Below, one piece after another: positions 17,870 through 25,887 of a stretch of DNA of 64,000 bases (position 1 is the first letter of the stretch; each line of letters begins with the position of its first letter). The position numbers and the translations under genes were made by a program. The notes under the pieces are model-generated. The model had not been told where the DNA came from, did not search any database, and worked only from the letters and a program-made list of their open reading frames with translations. This stretch comes from Geothermobacter ehrlichii (GTDB lineage: Bacteria; Desulfobacterota; Desulfuromonadia; Desulfuromonadales; Geothermobacteraceae), in NCBI RefSeq assembly GCF_008124615.1, contig NZ_VNIB01000003.1:124001-188000 (forward strand), read 5' to 3'.

Positions 17870-19444
17870 TCAGAGTATGGCCTGGGTCACTGCGCGGATG
17901 GCCGGGTGTTCGCCGATCCGCGCCAGCAGCTGTTCGGACACCGGGCTGTCGATCCTGATGATGGACAAGGCTTCGTTCTCGCCGCGGGCCAGGTTCATGC
18001 TGGCGATGTTGACTCTGGCGTCGCCGAGCAGCTGGCCGATAAAGCCGACAACCCCCGGCTCGTCCCTGTTGTAGAGAATCAGCAGCGGACCGTCGGGCGT
18101 GGTTTCGACCGGATAGTCGTCGATGGCGACGATGCGTCCCTGACCGCCGAAAAAGGCACCGCAGACCGAGTGCCGGCCGCCGTCCGCCTCGACGGTGATG
18201 CGCATGAGAGCAGTATAGCCTTCGGCGCGGGAGCTTTTTGACTCGGTGATTTCGATGCCCCGTTCGCGGGCCAGGTGCGGGGCGTTGACGTAGTTGATCA
18301 TCGACCCGACAGCTGGGTAGAGCAGGCCGTTGAGAACGGCGCAGGTCATGGGCGCCATGGGGTGTTCGGTGATGTCGCCGGCATAGTCGATGCGCAGGCT
18401 GCGGATGGCGCCTTCGCTCAGTTGGGCCAGCAGCAGGCCGAGCTTTTCGCCGAGCCGTACGTAGGGACGGATAACGGCGAGCAGTTCAGCGCTGACCGAG
18501 GGTACGTTGAGGGCGTTGCTCACCTCGCCGTGGCGCAGAAATGCGATGACCTGCCGCGCCGCCTGTACGGTGACGTTGACCTGGGCATCGAGAGTCGACG
18601 CCCGCAGGTGGGGCGTGCAGATCACCTGGGGCAGTTTCAGCAGCGGATTGTCGGCGGCCGGCGGTTCCTGGGCGAAGACGTCGAGGGCCGCGCCGGCGAT
18701 CTGGCCGCCGGCGATGGCTTCGGCCAGGGCCTGTTCGTCGATGAGACCGCCGGTGGCGCAGTTGACGATGCGGCATCCCGGTTTGCAGCGGGCGAGAGTC
18801 TTGCGGTTGAGCAGGAACTCGGTCTCGGCGTTGAGGGGGATGTGCAGGGTGATGAAATCGGACGATTCCAGCAACGCATCCAGTTCGACCGGCTCGGCCC
18901 CCATCTGCCGGATCATCTCGGACGAAAGGTAGGGATCGTGGACCAGGACCTTCATCGCCATTGCCCGTGCCCGTTCGACCACCAGTCGGCCTATCTTGCC
19001 GGCGCCGACCACACCGAGGGTCTTGCCGGCGAGTTCGACGCCGAGAAAATCGTCCTTCGCCCAACCGCCGGCGATGGTCGAGCCGTGGGCTTGCGGAATG
19101 TTGCGGGCCAGGGAGAAGAGCATGGCCAGGGTGTGCTCGGCGGTGGTCGTGGTGCTGCCGAAGGGGGTGTTCATGACCACCACCCCCTTGCGATTCGCCG
19201 CCTTCAGGTTGATGTTATCGACCCCGATGCCGGCGCGGGCGATGACCCGCAGCCGTTCTGCGCGATCGAGCAGGTCGGCGCCGACCTGGGTACCTCCACG
19301 GACCACCAGCGCGTCGACATCGGCGATGGCCGTCAGCAGCTCGTCGGCGGTTATCCCTGGCTGGTAGACGAGTTCGATCTCTTCGGCTTCTTCGAAAAGT
19401 CGCAGGCCTTCGGGGGAAAAGGTGTCTGAAATGAGAACTTTCAT
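17870..19444 (-). CDS. serA: D-3-phosphoglycerate dehydrogenase (long form with ACT domain)
   Basis: 524 residues. The NAD-binding catalytic part shows VVRGGTQVGADLL, GVDNINLKAANRKGVVVMN, the Rossmann GVVGAGKIG, and the catalytic Arg/Glu/His set ending CTPHLRASTLDAQVNVT. An intervening domain and a C-terminal ACT domain (LILYNRDEPGVVGFIGQLLG) follow, as in long-form SerA subject to serine control. First step of serine synthesis. The ATG at 19444 lies 47 bases after the expected transcript start from the promoter at 19498-19526. Confidence 0.96.
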   Translation of the reverse strand: MKVLISDTFSPEGLRLFEEAEEIELVYQPGITADELLTAIADVDALVVRGGTQVGADLLDRAERLRVIARAGIGVDNINLKAANRKGVVVMNTPFGSTTTTAEHTLAMLFSLARNIPQAHGSTIAGGWAKDDFLGVELAGKTLGVVGAGKIGRLVVERARAMAMKVLVHDPYLSSEMIRQMGAEPVELDALLESSDFITLHIPLNAETEFLLNRKTLARCKPGCRIVNCATGGLIDEQALAEAIAGGQIAGAALDVFAQEPPAADNPLLKLPQVICTPHLRASTLDAQVNVTVQAARQVIAFLRHGEVSNALNVPSVSAELLAVIRPYVRLGEKLGLLLAQLSEGAIRSLRIDYAGDITEHPMAPMTCAVLNGLLYPAVGSMINYVNAPHLARERGIEITESKSSRAEGYTALMRITVEADGGRHSVCGAFFGGQGRIVAIDDYPVETTPDGPLLILYNRDEPGVVGFIGQLLGDARVNIASMNLARGENEALSIIRIDSPVSEQLLARIGEHPAIRAVTQAIL

Positions 19445-19497
19445 CGGCAAAACGGATGCCTGGCGCCCGGTTTTGAGCACCTTCGCGGCAAACTCCC

Positions 19498-19526
19498 AAT
19501 CTAGCAACCTGTCAGTTGCGTGTCAA
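19498..19526 (-). promoter_or_regulatory. Sigma-70 promoter of serA-hisZ-purA
   Basis: Minus strand TTGACA (19526-19521), 17-base spacer, TAGATT (19503-19498). Near-consensus hexamers and ideal spacing. Confidence 0.8.
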
Positions 19527-19594
19527 TGAAAACCCCGAATGGCGCTGGAGTTAGCCCGGTCGGCCGACCGGGCCAAAGGACCGGCAGGTGAATA

Positions 19595-19798
19595 TCAGCA
19601 GAGGGTGACGTTCTGGGCCTGCAGGCCCTTGGGGCCTTCCACCATCTCGAACTGCACCAGGTCACCCTCGTTGAGGGTGCGGTAGCCCTCCATCCGGATG
19701 GCGGAGAAGTGAACGAAGATGTCCGGTCCCCCCTCCTGTTCGATGAAACCGAAACCCTTGGCATTGTTGAACCATTTCACGGTCCCTCGCATGGTCAT
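19595..19798 (-). CDS. Cold-shock domain protein
   Basis: 67 residues forming one cold-shock OB fold: [16 protein letters not shown] contains RNP1 (KGFGFI) and DIFVHFSAI contains RNP2. It binds single-stranded RNA/DNA and acts as an RNA chaperone. The ATG at 19798 sits eight bases after AGGAGG; a second ATG two codons later is less well placed. A 60-70 base 5' leader precedes it from the promoter at 19863-19890, as in many csp genes. Confidence 0.95.
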   Translation of the reverse strand: MTMRGTVKWFNNAKGFGFIEQEGGPDIFVHFSAIRMEGYRTLNEGDLVQFEMVEGPKGLQAQNVTLC

Positions 19799-19862
19799 GA
19801 TGCATGTCCTCCTGGCGTTTTGGAGCATTCGGCCGGCAGGCCCAAGATGATATCAATCAGAA

Positions 19863-19890
19863 ACTATAGCCGCTGCGACGAGACAATCAA
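19863..19890 (-). promoter_or_regulatory. Sigma-70 promoter of the cold-shock gene
   Basis: Minus strand TTGATT (19890-19885), 16-base spacer, TATAGT (19868-19863), giving a leader of about 60 bases before the start codon at 19798. Confidence 0.7.
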
Positions 19891-19917
19891 GAAGATTTCG
19901 TTAAGAAGGACACATTG

Positions 19918-19973
19918 AACTGAAAAAAGGAGGGACCCTGCACTCGGCAGGATCCCTCTTTTTTCAGTTCGGC
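19918..19973. terminator. Long bidirectional terminator hairpin
   Basis: GAACTGAAAAAAG-GAGGGA-CCCTGC pairs with GCAGG-TCCCTC-TTTTTTCAGTTC around a five-base loop with one mismatch, about 25 base pairs. The A6/T6 tracts lie within the stem. It includes the stop codon of the zinc-ribbon gene and insulates it from the cold-shock gene. Confidence 0.85.
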
Positions 19974-20140
19974 CGGGTCCTTTCTTCTTTCCTCTGCCTT
20001 TGCTGGTCCCCGACCATGGACGCGAGGCACGACGGGCAGATCGATGTGGTGTCGATGGCGCAGAGATCGGGGCCGATCTGGTGCCCCCTGGCCCGGTTGG
20101 CTCCCATGAATTTGCCGCACCAGCCGCAGTAACGTAGCAA
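19964..20140 (-). CDS. Tiny zinc-ribbon-like protein, unknown function
   Basis: 58 residues with two CxxC knuckles, YCGWCGKFMG near the N terminus and ICPSCLASM near residue 37, plus a charged C-terminal tail; a four-Cys zinc site is likely. I chose the TTG at 20140 because AAGGAGG ends five bases before it, while the in-frame GTG at 20146 overlaps the ribosome site. The promoter is remarkable (next entry). Similar short two-knuckle proteins are common and mostly uncharacterised. It is not NrdR, which is about 150 residues long with an ATP-cone. Confidence 0.65.
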   Translation of the reverse strand: MLRYCGWCGKFMGANRARGHQIGPDLCAIDTTSICPSCLASMVGDQQRQRKEERTRPN

Positions 20141-20194
20141 ACGCACCTCCTTGTGGTTTAGGTTTTCTCATACCACAATATATTGTGGAGTCAA
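20141..20194 (-). promoter_or_regulatory. Promoter with a perfect 16-bp palindrome (NrdR-box-like) filling the spacer
   Basis: Minus strand: TTGACT (20194-20189), then CCACAATATATTGTGG (20188-20173), then TATGAG (20172-20167). The 16-base spacer is exactly a perfect palindrome. Its core CACAATATATTGTG matches the published NrdR box form (acaCwAtATaTwGtgt). A degenerate second box starts with CCACAA at 20156, 32 bases downstream and overlapping the ribosome site, which is the tandem spacing known for NrdR. A repressor bound here would block RNA polymerase. Confidence 0.75.
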
Positions 20195-20218
20195 GGAGGG
20201 CGTCGCCGATTTTGCCCG

Positions 20219-21709
20219 CTAGCGGCGGCTGAGGAAGTCGATCAGCAGCCTGACGCCGACGCCGGAGCCGCCGAAGGAACGGTAGTCTTCTTCCTGGTCT
20301 TTCCAGGCGGTGCCGGCGATATCGATGTGCGCCCAGCGGTTTTTGCCGACGAAAGCCTTGAGAAAGGCGGCGGCGGTGATGGTGCCGGCGGCCCGGCCGC
20401 CGATGTTCTTCAGGTCGGCGACCTTGCTCTTCAGCTGCTGGCCGTAGTCGTCCCACAGTGGCAGTTGCCAGAGCCGTTCGCCGCTCCGCTCTCCCGCCGC
20501 CAGCAGCTGGCGTACCAGCCCCTGGTTGTTGCCGAGAACGGCGCTGGCGTGGTGACCCAGGGCGATGATGCAGGCACCGGTGAGGGTGGCCAGGTCGATG
20601 ATGGCTTCCGGTTCGAATCGGCCTGCCCAGGTGAGGGCGTCGGCCAGGATCAGCCGGCCCTCGGCATCGGTGTTGAGAACCTCGATGGTCTTGCCGGACA
20701 GCGAGGTGAGGATGTCGCCGGGTCGGTAGGCGGTACCGGATGGAAGGTTTTCCACCGCCGGCACGATCCCGACCAGGTTGATCGGCAGCCGCAGGCGCGC
20801 CGCGGCGCGCAGGGTGCCGAGCACGGCGGCGGCACCGGCCATATCCATCTTCATCTCGTCCATCTTTTCCGCAGGCTTGAGGCTGATGCCGCCGGCGTCG
20901 AAGACCACGCCCTTGCCGACCAGGGCGATCGGCTTCTGCCCGCTGTCGGCGCCGCGGTATTCGAGGGTGATCAGCCGCGGTTCGCGGCTGCTGCCCTGGG
21001 CGACGCCGAGCAGGGCGCCGAAACCTTCCTTTTCCAGCCGGCACCGGTCGAAGATGGTGCATTCGATGGCTTCTTCTTCGGCGAGCTGTTCCGCTTGGCG
21101 CGCCAGTTCTTCCGGTGCCTTGGCGTTGCCGGGGAGGTTGACCAGATCGCGGGCCAGGCGGACGCCGGCGCAGACGGCCGCGGCCCTGGCGGCCAGTTCG
21201 CCGAGCGGTGTCACATGGCGGCGACTGCCGGCCAGCAGCAGCGCCTCGCGCATGGGCCTGGGACGCTCCTTTTTCTCCCCGATGTAGCGGTCGAAGCTGT
21301 AGGCGCCGAGCAGCAGCCCTTCGATGACCGCCTGCCAGATTTCCTGCCGGTTGCGGACCGGATCGAAGGAAGGCAGGTGCACGGCCAAACGATCGAGCTT
21401 TTTCTCCCGCAGCAGCCGGATCGCCCGGCCGGCGGCGCGGCGGGCGGTTTCGGTGTCCGTGGGGCCTGGTTTGCCCAGACCGACCAGCAGAACCCGGTCG
21501 GGGGCGATTTCGTCGCCGCAGTGCAGCAGCAGCGTCTGGCCGGCGGTGCCGTCGAATTCGCCGTCCCGGCGGCTGCGGGCCAGCCGCCCGCCCAGCTGCC
21601 GGTCGAGCGATTTCAGGGGGTCGCTGGTTAAGCTGCCCTGCCTGACGGCCAGGACGAGGCAGGGGGTCTTCTGTTTCAGCGGATCGGTGGAACGTACCTG
21701 AAGTTTCAT
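20219..21709 (-). CDS. pepA: Leucyl aminopeptidase (M17)
   Basis: 496 residues. The two-metal catalytic domain is clear: GKGVVFDAGGISLKPAEKMDEMKMDM (Lys and Asp ligands, about residue 270) and the family signature NTDAEGRLILADAL (about 348). The N-terminal third is the variable macro-like domain. It removes N-terminal residues from peptides; some PepA proteins also bind DNA. Its start overlaps the glpD stop by four bases. Confidence 0.96.
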   Translation of the reverse strand: MKLQVRSTDPLKQKTPCLVLAVRQGSLTSDPLKSLDRQLGGRLARSRRDGEFDGTAGQTLLLHCGDEIAPDRVLLVGLGKPGPTDTETARRAAGRAIRLLREKKLDRLAVHLPSFDPVRNRQEIWQAVIEGLLLGAYSFDRYIGEKKERPRPMREALLLAGSRRHVTPLGELAARAAAVCAGVRLARDLVNLPGNAKAPEELARQAEQLAEEEAIECTIFDRCRLEKEGFGALLGVAQGSSREPRLITLEYRGADSGQKPIALVGKGVVFDAGGISLKPAEKMDEMKMDMAGAAAVLGTLRAAARLRLPINLVGIVPAVENLPSGTAYRPGDILTSLSGKTIEVLNTDAEGRLILADALTWAGRFEPEAIIDLATLTGACIIALGHHASAVLGNNQGLVRQLLAAGERSGERLWQLPLWDDYGQQLKSKVADLKNIGGRAAGTITAAAFLKAFVGKNRWAHIDIAGTAWKDQEEDYRSFGGSGVGVRLLIDFLSRR

Positions 21710-23343
21710 CGGTCGGTTTCTCCTGTGTCAGTTGGCAGGGAACAGATTTCCCTGCTCAGGTAATCCGTTTTCCATTGTTCGACGGTGTCCGGCCCGACGC
21801 CGAGTTCGGCGGCCAGCAGCCGGCATGTCGCCTCGAGGTCGGCCAGCCCCTGCCCCGGTTCGAGGGCTCTGGTGGTGCGGCGGCGCAGGATGTCGCCGGG
21901 GGTGCGTGCCGCCTCGAAGCGGGCAGCGAAGACGACTTCGCCGGTCAGCAGCGGAGAGTCGTCGGCGAGCGGCCGGCACAGTCCGGTATCGGTTAGCAAC
22001 AGCTCTTCCAGCCGGGTCACCCGGGCGCCGTAGCGGTCGACCAGCGGGGCGGCCTGTTCGGGGCCGAGTCCGAGCCGTTGCAGGCGGCTGGTCCAGCGGG
22101 TCCGGAACTCGGCAAAGTCGCCGACGGCGCCGCCGGGAAGCGGAACCCGGGCGCTGAGTCCGTCTTTGCCGTGCCAGCCGAGATGTCGGCAGACCAGGCG
22201 GCCGACCCTGGCGGCCAGGGCACGATAGGTGGTGTACTTGCCGCCGGCCACCGAAAGCAGGCCGTCGATTTCCTGCAGAATCCGGTATTCGCGCGAAACC
22301 CGGCTGGCCGGCCCGTCGCCGTCGCGGACGAGGGGGCGCAGGCCGGCGAAGGCGGCAATGACATCCTGCTGCCGCAAGCGGCAGTCCCGCAGGCGGCGGT
22401 TGCTCTCCTCGATGAGGTAGGTGATGTCCTCGGGAACGGGGCTGACCAAGTCGGGGGAGCGGTCGAAATCGACGTCGGTGGTGCCGATCAGCGACATTTC
22501 GCCCCAGGGAATGACGAAGAAGAGCCGGTCGTCGCGGCCGGACGAGAGATAGAAGGCTTCTTCCCGCCGGTTGATGCGCGGCACCAGAATGTGTGTTCCC
22601 CGCGTCGGCCGCAGGCTTGGGGCGGTGAGACCGGCAAGGCGGCGGACCCGGTCGAGCCAGGGCCCGGCGGCGTTGACGACCATTCGCGCCGCCACCTCCG
22701 TCTGCCGGCCGGATTCCAGGTCGCGGACGGCCGCCGCGCCGATGCGGCTGCCCCGGCGAATCAGCCCCTCGACCGCGACATGGTTCAGGCAGACGGCGCC
22801 GAGGTTTTCCGCCGCCAGGATGTTCTCCAGGCAGAGACGGGCGTCGTCCATCCGGCAGTCCCAGTAGCGGGCGGCGCCGACCAGGCCTTCCTGCTTCAGG
22901 CAGGGCTCCGCCTCGGCGAGCTCGCCGGGAGCGCAGAGCTGGTGCCGGCGGGCGTTCTGCCCTAGGGCGAGCAGGTCGTAGAGGGTCAGACCGGCCCGGA
23001 TCATCCAGAAGGGACGGCGGTCACCCCGGTAGCCCGGGATGAGGAAGGGGAGCGGCCGGACCAGGTGCGGGGCCAGCTTCTGCAGCAGGCGGCGCTCCCT
23101 GCAAGATTCGTGGACCAGGCCGAGGCGGCCGCCCTCGAGGTAGCGCAGGCCTGCGTGGATCAGCTTGGTCGAACGGCTCGAGGTGCCGCCGGCGAAATCC
23201 CCCTTGTCGACCAGGGCCACCTTCAGTCCGCGCAGGGCGAGTTCGCGGGCGATGCCGGCGCCGGTGATGCCGCCGCCGATGATCAGGACGTCAAAGGACT
23301 GGTGCTGTAGCCGGTGCAGTTTTTCGGCGCGGTCGACAGGCAT
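21706..23343 (-). CDS. glpD: Glycerol-3-phosphate dehydrogenase, FAD-dependent
   Basis: About 545 residues from the ATG at 23343. The FAD-binding glycine motif DVLIIGGGITGAGIARELALRG lies at residues 18-39, followed by DFAGGTSSRSTKLIHAGLRYLE typical of GlpD, and RPTRGTHILVPR. It oxidises sn-glycerol-3-phosphate to dihydroxyacetone phosphate and passes electrons to quinone at the membrane. An in-frame ATG at 23397 has a better ribosome site (CGGGGGAAA), so 18 extra residues are possible. It overlaps pepA downstream; no glpK or glpF is in view. Confidence 0.92.
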   Translation of the reverse strand: MPVDRAEKLHRLQHQSFDVLIIGGGITGAGIARELALRGLKVALVDKGDFAGGTSSRSTKLIHAGLRYLEGGRLGLVHESCRERRLLQKLAPHLVRPLPFLIPGYRGDRRPFWMIRAGLTLYDLLALGQNARRHQLCAPGELAEAEPCLKQEGLVGAARYWDCRMDDARLCLENILAAENLGAVCLNHVAVEGLIRRGSRIGAAAVRDLESGRQTEVAARMVVNAAGPWLDRVRRLAGLTAPSLRPTRGTHILVPRINRREEAFYLSSGRDDRLFFVIPWGEMSLIGTTDVDFDRSPDLVSPVPEDITYLIEESNRRLRDCRLRQQDVIAAFAGLRPLVRDGDGPASRVSREYRILQEIDGLLSVAGGKYTTYRALAARVGRLVCRHLGWHGKDGLSARVPLPGGAVGDFAEFRTRWTSRLQRLGLGPEQAAPLVDRYGARVTRLEELLLTDTGLCRPLADDSPLLTGEVVFAARFEAARTPGDILRRRTTRALEPGQGLADLEATCRLLAAELGVGPDTVEQWKTDYLSREICSLPTDTGETDR

Positions 23344-23479
23344 GGAAATCCGTTTACTGGTCGCCAGGGGCGTTGGGTTGCCGGGCCGTTTTGACATTTT
23401 CCCCCGGCCCGGTAGACTTTCAGGGTGTCGTTGAAAGGATATAGAATATCAGGAGCTTTTTCCAGTCGGGAGGCGGGTG

Positions 23480-24307
23480 ATGCGCAGGATCTTCTGGTTG
23501 TTGGGGCTGGTGTTGCTGGCAGGCTGCGTTGCGGGCACGGGAACGAAGGTTGCGGATGACAGTGCTGTAGGGGTGAGTTATGTCGACATGGACGGGCGGA
23601 CCGGCCTGTCCGGAACCGTGGTGCTGAAGAAGAACGGCGAGCCGCTGGCCGGCGCCTTCGTCAACGTCTATGCCGACACCATGTCCAACCTGCTTGGACC
23701 TTCGCAGTACATCTCGCGCCCCTCGGACAAGGACGGGCGGTTCATGCTTGATATTCCGCCGGGCACCTATTACGTGGTCGCCCGCAAGCGGATGAGCGGC
23801 GAGCCGAGCGGCCCCCTGGCGCCCGGCGACTACTATTCGGAGCACCAGCGGGTCAAGGTCGAGGTCCGGCCAGGCTGGATGACGGTGCTGAATCTCGAGG
23901 TGGTGCCGATGAAGGCGCCGATGTTCTTCAAGAAGAGCCCGGTCGAGCGGCGGACTGATACCGGCATCCGCGGCCGGCTGGTCGATGCGGCCGGCAAGCC
24001 GATTCCCGGCAGTTTCGCCATCGCCTATGTCGATGCCGACATGAAGCGGTTGCCCGATTTCGCCTCCACCCTCTCCGACGCCGACGGGCGCTTCACCCTC
24101 TATCTGCCGGAGGGCGGTTCCTACTATCTCGCCGCCCGGGTGCACGCCTGGGACATGCCGCGTCCGGGAGAACTGTACGGCCGCTACGGCGGCGACAAGC
24201 CCCGGTCCGTTCGGGTGAAGAAGGGGGAATTCGTCGAGGGAATCACCCTGGTGCTGACTCCCTTTACCGGCGAATACAAGTCGGGCAAGAGCCGGCGCCC
24301 GTATTGA
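23480..24307 (+). CDS. Lipoprotein with two carboxypeptidase-regulatory-like domains
   Basis: 275 residues with a lipoprotein signal (LLGLVLLAGC, Cys16) and two beta-sandwich carboxypeptidase-regulatory-like repeats: GLSGTVVLKKNGEPLAGAFV..SDKDGRFMLDIPPGTYYVVARK (about 47-115) and GIRGRLVDAAGKPIPGSF..SDADGRFTLYLPEGGSYYLAAR (about 165-235). The ATG at 23480 is six bases after GGGAGG. Probably an outer-membrane-attached surface or periplasmic protein; partner and role unknown. Divergent from glpD with an 80-base shared promoter region. Confidence 0.85.
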   Translation: MRRIFWLLGLVLLAGCVAGTGTKVADDSAVGVSYVDMDGRTGLSGTVVLKKNGEPLAGAFVNVYADTMSNLLGPSQYISRPSDKDGRFMLDIPPGTYYVVARKRMSGEPSGPLAPGDYYSEHQRVKVEVRPGWMTVLNLEVVPMKAPMFFKKSPVERRTDTGIRGRLVDAAGKPIPGSFAIAYVDADMKRLPDFASTLSDADGRFTLYLPEGGSYYLAARVHAWDMPRPGELYGRYGGDKPRSVRVKKGEFVEGITLVLTPFTGEYKSGKSRRPY

Positions 24308-24323
24308 ACGGCACTTCGCAAGG

Positions 24324-24355
24324 ACGGCCGGGCTGACGGAAACCCGGCCGTTTCT
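24324..24355 (+). terminator. Intrinsic terminator of the lipoprotein gene
   Basis: ACGGCCGGG, a ten-base loop, CCCGGCCGT and a T-rich tail (TTCTGTTTT), 17 bases after the stop. Confidence 0.85.
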
Positions 24356-24383
24356 GTTTTCGGAGCCGAAAAGTCCTGTTTGC

Positions 24384-24827
24384 TCAGCGCATGCCGATGC
24401 GGCTGAGCAGCAGGCCGAGATTGCGGTTGAGGAAGTGTTCTCGCGGCAGTGAGGAGATGGGCGGCGTCTTGCGTTGTCCCAGCGCAACCAGCAGATCGAT
24501 GATCTGCTGGTTGCGTTCCATTTTCAGCCCCTGCCGCAGGGCGCGGATGGCTTTCTGTTTCTGTCCGGCCTCCAGGTAGGTCCGTCCCAGGTTCAGGTAG
24601 TGCAGGCTGTTGGCCGGTTCCTTCTGCTTCGCGGACAGGCACATGGCGACGGCTTTCTGGAACTGCTTCTTCTCCCGCGCCAGGCAGTAGGCGAGGCAGG
24701 ATTTGGCGGTCGGGGTCTCGAACAGCTTGCAGGCGTCTTCGAACAGGACCAGGGCGAGCAGGGTGTCGTTCTTGTCCAGGGCGTCGAGTCCCTGCCGGAG
24801 CAGCATCCGGAAACGGTCGGTGGTCAT
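24384..24827 (-). CDS. TPR-repeat protein of unknown function
   Basis: 147 residues, mainly helical, with tetratricopeptide-like units (ALDKNDTLLALVLFEDACKLF, SLHYLNLGRTYLEAGQKQKA). The C terminus is Arg/Leu-rich and not TPR. The ATG at 24827 has AAGAAGGA upstream. No signal peptide, so probably cytoplasmic. Downstream of, and on the same strand as, a metallo-beta-lactamase gene, about 110 bases away. TPR proteins mediate protein contacts; the partner is not evident. Confidence 0.75.
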   Translation of the reverse strand: MTTDRFRMLLRQGLDALDKNDTLLALVLFEDACKLFETPTAKSCLAYCLAREKKQFQKAVAMCLSAKQKEPANSLHYLNLGRTYLEAGQKQKAIRALRQGLKMERNQQIIDLLVALGQRKTPPISSLPREHFLNRNLGLLLSRIGMR

Positions 24828-24937
24828 TCCTTCTTCTGCCGGACCGGGGTCGGCTCGGTCCGCGCCCAAAAATTCTATCGCGCTTTGCTTCCGCCGCAAC
24901 GGACCGGCCGGTAAAAAACCGGAAATGGCGCGGCGGC

Positions 24938-25552
24938 CTAGCCCATGCGCAGTTCGATGAAGCTTTCCAGGTCGCCACAGAGCAGGAAGGGATTGGTTTC
25001 AAGCTCGTGGGCGATGGTGGCGGTCGGTGTCGGCCCGTAGTCATGGCCGGGGTAGACGACGGTTTCCGGCGGCAGTTGCTTCAAGCGCTGCAGGCTGTGG
25101 TAGAGGCGTTTGACGTCGCTGCCCGGCAGGTCGGCCCGGCCGCAGCGGGAGACGAAGAGGGTGTCGCCGGTGATGACCGCCGCGTCGAGGCGGAAGACGA
25201 TGGAGCCGGGACTGTGCCCCGGGGTGTGCAGAACCTCGATCCGTTCGGCGCCCAGCGGCAGAAGCTGACCGTTGTGCAATGGAACCTGCGCCAGCGGCAG
25301 GTCGCTGGGATGGGCCGCCAGAGGGGCGCCGGTGGCGGCCATGATCCGGTCGTTGCCGGCGATGTGGTCGCGGTGGCCGTGGGTATTGGCCAGAATACGG
25401 ATGGTCAGCCCCCGCTTTTCGGCCTCCGCCAGCAGCAGATCGGGGGCGAAGCTGGGATCGACCACCATGGCGTCGTTTGTCTGCGGGCACCAGACCAGGT
25501 AGCTGAAGTTGTCGGCCCGGCCGGCCCGTAGCTGGACGATTTCGAGGGCCAT
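24938..25552 (-). CDS. Metallo-beta-lactamase fold hydrolase (glyoxalase II / persulfide dioxygenase-like)
   Basis: 204 residues. The THGHRDHIAGN motif gives the HxHxDH metal site; further ligands are in HTPGHSPGS, ITGDTLF and YPGHDYGPT. The order and size match the hydroxyacylglutathione hydrolase-like group, which includes single-domain hydrolases acting on thioesters and persulfide dioxygenases. Substrate not assigned. It begins one base before the stop of the small protein upstream and is likely co-transcribed with it. Confidence 0.85.
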   Translation of the reverse strand: MALEIVQLRAGRADNFSYLVWCPQTNDAMVVDPSFAPDLLLAEAEKRGLTIRILANTHGHRDHIAGNDRIMAATGAPLAAHPSDLPLAQVPLHNGQLLPLGAERIEVLHTPGHSPGSIVFRLDAAVITGDTLFVSRCGRADLPGSDVKRLYHSLQRLKQLPPETVVYPGHDYGPTPTATIAHELETNPFLLCGDLESFIELRMG

Positions 25553-25553
25553 G

Positions 25554-25775
25554 TCAGAGCCACTCCGGTTTTTCCGGCTCGATCTGGCCGATCTTGCAGA
25601 TGACGCCGTCGACGATCTTGAAGCGGAAGCCGGTCTCGCGCACGGTCCATTCGTCGCCCTCTTCCGGCGGCAGGGGGAACTCCCGGCTGCCGAGATAGAG
25701 GTCCTCGTTGTCGATCAGCCCGTACCATTCGAGCTGGCCGGTCTGCCAGATTTTCGTTTTCAGTCCAAAAGCCAT
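25554..25775 (-). CDS. Small acidic protein of unknown function
   Basis: 73 residues, rich in Trp, Glu and aromatic residues (MAFGLKTKIWQTGQLEWYG.. EFPLPPEEGDEWTVRETG..). It appears to be a compact beta domain without membrane segments or Cys. The next gene starts immediately after, suggesting a functional link with the metallo-hydrolase. Function unknown. Confidence 0.7.
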   Translation of the reverse strand: MAFGLKTKIWQTGQLEWYGLIDNEDLYLGSREFPLPPEEGDEWTVRETGFRFKIVDGVICKIGQIEPEKPEWL

Positions 25776-25887
25776 GGCGGGGTTGTTTCCTTCTTTTCGT
25801 GCGTCGGTTCGTTGGCGGATGTTTCCCATCATACCCGCTGCCGGCGATTTTGCGCAATGGGGGAGCCTGTTGGCGCGTTGAGGCGCG

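Noticed and set aside
19560-19590. GCCCGGTCGGCCGACCGGGC palindrome as a cold-shock gene terminator or regulator site
   Set aside because: It is a GC-rich palindrome after the cold-shock stop but has no T tract in that direction. It could act as a stability hairpin, but nothing supports a specific role.
20146-20189. GTG at 20146 as the start of the zinc-ribbon gene
   Set aside because: The ribosome site AAGGAGG directly overlaps this codon, whereas the TTG at 20140 has proper spacing.
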